Shown: positions 62,857 through 64,000 of the stretch, piece after piece
Numbering within the stretch: the first letter of the stretch is position 1
Layout of the letters: each line of letters opens with the position of its first letter
Source of the DNA: Sphingomonas sp. CFBP 8760
GTDB taxonomy: Bacteria; Pseudomonadota; Alphaproteobacteria; Sphingomonadales; Sphingomonadaceae
NCBI RefSeq assembly: GCF_014841615.1
Contig: NZ_JACYUG010000001.1
Span: 372,001-436,000, forward strand
Direction: 5' to 3'
Length of the DNA stretch: 64,000 bases
The notes under the pieces: model-generated
The model's input: the letters and a program-made list of their open reading frames with translations, nothing else
Told to the model about the DNA's origin: nothing
Database searches by the model: none
Made by a program: the position numbers and the translations under genes

Positions 62857-63355
62857 GGGGACTCTCCACAATAGGCTGAGGCTTGTCGCGGGTCAGCAGC
62901 GCACGGACGAGCAGCACCAGCACTCCCACCGTAATCGCCGCATCCGCGACATTGAAGACCAAAAACGGACGCCAGTCGCCGATATGCAGATCGGCGAAAT
63001 CGACCACGAAACCGAACCGGATGCGATCGAGGATATTGCCGAGCGCCCCGCCCAGCACCAGCCCCAGCGCGATCTGGTCGGTCGGGTGCTTCTCGCGCGT
63101 CATCCACACCGCGACGCCCGCCGCGATCAGCGCGGTCATCGCGACCAGCGCCCAGCGGCTGGCGTCGCTGTCCGCCGAGAGCAGCCCCAGCGAGACGCCG
63201 ACATTGGGCACGAAGCGCAGCGCGAAGAACCCGGTGATCTCGCGCGCGGCGCCGAGATGATCGATTCCCAGCGGCCCGGTGATCGCCCATTTGCTCAACT
63301 GGTCGGCCGCGAACAGCGCGACCGCCGCGACGATCCCGCGCACCGGCAGCATCAT
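62849..63355 (-). CDS. lspA: Lipoprotein signal peptidase (signal peptidase II)
   Basis: A 168-residue inner-membrane aspartyl protease with four membrane helices. Catalytic aspartates lie in GNILDRIRFGFVVDF and FNVADAAITVG; FAADQLSKW and FVPNVGVSLGLL are also typical (the usual N-x-G-A/V-x-F/L motif). It removes lipoprotein signal peptides. The ATG overlaps the ileS stop (ATGA), the common ileS-lspA arrangement. Confidence 0.95.
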   Translation of the reverse strand: MMLPVRGIVAAVALFAADQLSKWAITGPLGIDHLGAAREITGFFALRFVPNVGVSLGLLSADSDASRWALVAMTALIAAGVAVWMTREKHPTDQIALGLVLGGALGNILDRIRFGFVVDFADLHIGDWRPFLVFNVADAAITVGVLVLLVRALLTRDKPQPIVESPHA

Positions 63356-64000
63356 GCCACCACCGTCGCGCAACGATCGCACAGCGCGCCGTCCACCGTC
63401 ACTTCGGGCAGATGCCGCCAGCAACGGCCGCACTTGTGCTTGTCCGTCGGCGTCACCGTCACCTCGACCCCGGCGGCCGGCGTGTCGCCCGGTGCGACCT
63501 CGACCGAGGCGGCGATGCAGAGTTCGGTGAACACATCCAGCCCGACCTCCTCGATCGCGCGCAGCGGCGGGGCGAGCGGGATGCGGACACCCAGATCGGC
63601 CTCCAGCCCGGTCCGCACGCGCTTTTCGCGCCGGGCGCTTTCCAGCGCGACGTTGATATCGCCGCGCACCAGCCGCAGCGTCCGCCACCGCTCGACCAGC
63701 CCGGCATCCACCGCCAGATCGGGCAGCACCGGCCATTCGAGCAGATGGACCGACGCCTCCTCGTCCGGGAAGCGCGTCTGCCACACTTCCTCGGCGGTGA
63801 AGCACAGCACCGGCGCGGCATAGCGGACCAGCGCGTGGAACAGCGTGTCGAGTACCGTCCGGTAGGCACGGCGCACCGGGCTGTCGGCGGCGTCGCAGTA
63901 CAGGCTGTCCTTGCGCACGTCGAAGAAGAACGCCGACAGGTCCTCGTTGGCGAAATCGGTCAGCAGCCGGATATAGCGATTGAACTCATAGCCCGTCGCC
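63352..64000 (-). CDS. ileS: Isoleucyl-tRNA synthetase, C-terminal part (5' end outside window)
   Basis: The frame is open to the right edge, so only about 215 C-terminal residues are present. They cover the anticodon-binding helices (YEFNRYIRLLTDFANEDLS, FFDVRKDSLYCD, HALVRYAAPVLCFTAEEVW) and the C-terminal zinc finger (KCGRCWRH and LCDRC). This is standard IleS. It is transcribed leftward with lspA and the BamF-like gene. Confidence 0.96.
   Translation of the reverse strand, partial: ATGYEFNRYIRLLTDFANEDLSAFFFDVRKDSLYCDAADSPVRRAYRTVLDTLFHALVRYAAPVLCFTAEEVWQTRFPDEEASVHLLEWPVLPDLAVDAGLVERWRTLRLVRGDINVALESARREKRVRTGLEADLGVRIPLAPPLRAIEEVGLDVFTELCIAASVEVAPGDTPAAGVEVTVTPTDKHKCGRCWRHLPEVTVDGALCDRCATVVA

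Noticed and set aside
1..64000. tRNA, rRNA, CRISPR, transposase or prophage genes
   Set aside because: Looked for T-loop/acceptor patterns, direct repeat arrays and transposase motifs by eye; none were seen. A tRNAscan or ISfinder search would be decisive.

Overview
The window is a gene-dense, high-GC (by eye about two thirds G+C) chromosomal segment of an alphaproteobacterium, most likely a sphingomonad (Sphingomonas or close relative). The grounds are the cell-cycle proteins SciP (DUF1153) and TrcR (DUF1013), a DUF3035/BamF-like lipoprotein, DUF1192, SapC and TorF-type proteins, an iron-sulfur photolyase with PhrB-type cysteines, and two sites resembling the alphaproteobacterial general-stress promoter (sigma EcfG). 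No rRNA, tRNA, CRISPR array, transposase or prophage was found. The only clear compositional break is a small lower-GC patch at about 21.35-22.95 kb.

Layout. 0-5.7 kb: the end of a CitE-like lyase, then a leftward Mla-type lipid-transport operon (STAS-MlaE, MlaF, MlaD, auxiliary lipoprotein) and a DUF445 protein. 5.7-11.4 kb: an RND efflux permease and adaptor, a SIMPL protein and a GlsB-like stress membrane protein. 11.5-16.1 kb: sciP, mnmA, a candidate small RNA, phzF-like, a cation diffusion facilitator and pdxH. 16.2-19.6 kb: a circularly permuted ATP-grasp/alpha-E protein and a transglutaminase. 19.7-24.8 kb: GST, dienelactone hydrolase, the low-GC patch (SRPBCC lipoprotein, CPBP-like membrane protein) and a 7TMR-DISM GGDEF protein. 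24.9-31.3 kb: clpA, DUF1192, quinone oxidoreductase, trcR and fadD. 31.4-36.6 kb: a stress-promoter-driven Gly/Thr/Met repeat protein; then the leftward run dnaJ-like, yihY, fabI, DUF4160, DUF2442, aroC; and a small Gly-rich protein.

36.6-46.6 kb: RhlE-like helicase, FAD-linked dehydrogenase, SapC, cytochrome b561, a strong small-RNA candidate with C-rich loops (41.85-41.96 kb), N-formylglutamate amidohydrolase, DegP and HflK-HflC. 46.6-52.5 kb: Mrp ATPase, a CoA-binding protein, two small Cys-motif proteins, homoserine dehydrogenase and an OPT transporter. 52.6-57.0 kb: a GAF protein, GH130 and a glycosyltransferase fused to a helical domain. 57.0-64 kb: queF, FeS photolyase, mercaptopyruvate sulfurtransferase, a metC-like lyase, a TorF-type porin, a BamF-like lipoprotein, lspA and the 3' end of ileS.

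Envelope functions recur: lipid transport, efflux, DegP and HflKC quality control, BamF and LspA. Most genes are ordinary core genes. The less ordinary items are two candidate small RNAs with exposed C-rich segments, a DUF4160-DUF2442 pair tightly overlapped inside the fabI-aroC operon, the ATP-grasp/alpha-E/transglutaminase pair, the GT4-GH130 pair, two large palindromic repeats of one family, and a consensus EcfG promoter in front of a secreted repeat protein. All calls come from reading the sequence; no database search was run.
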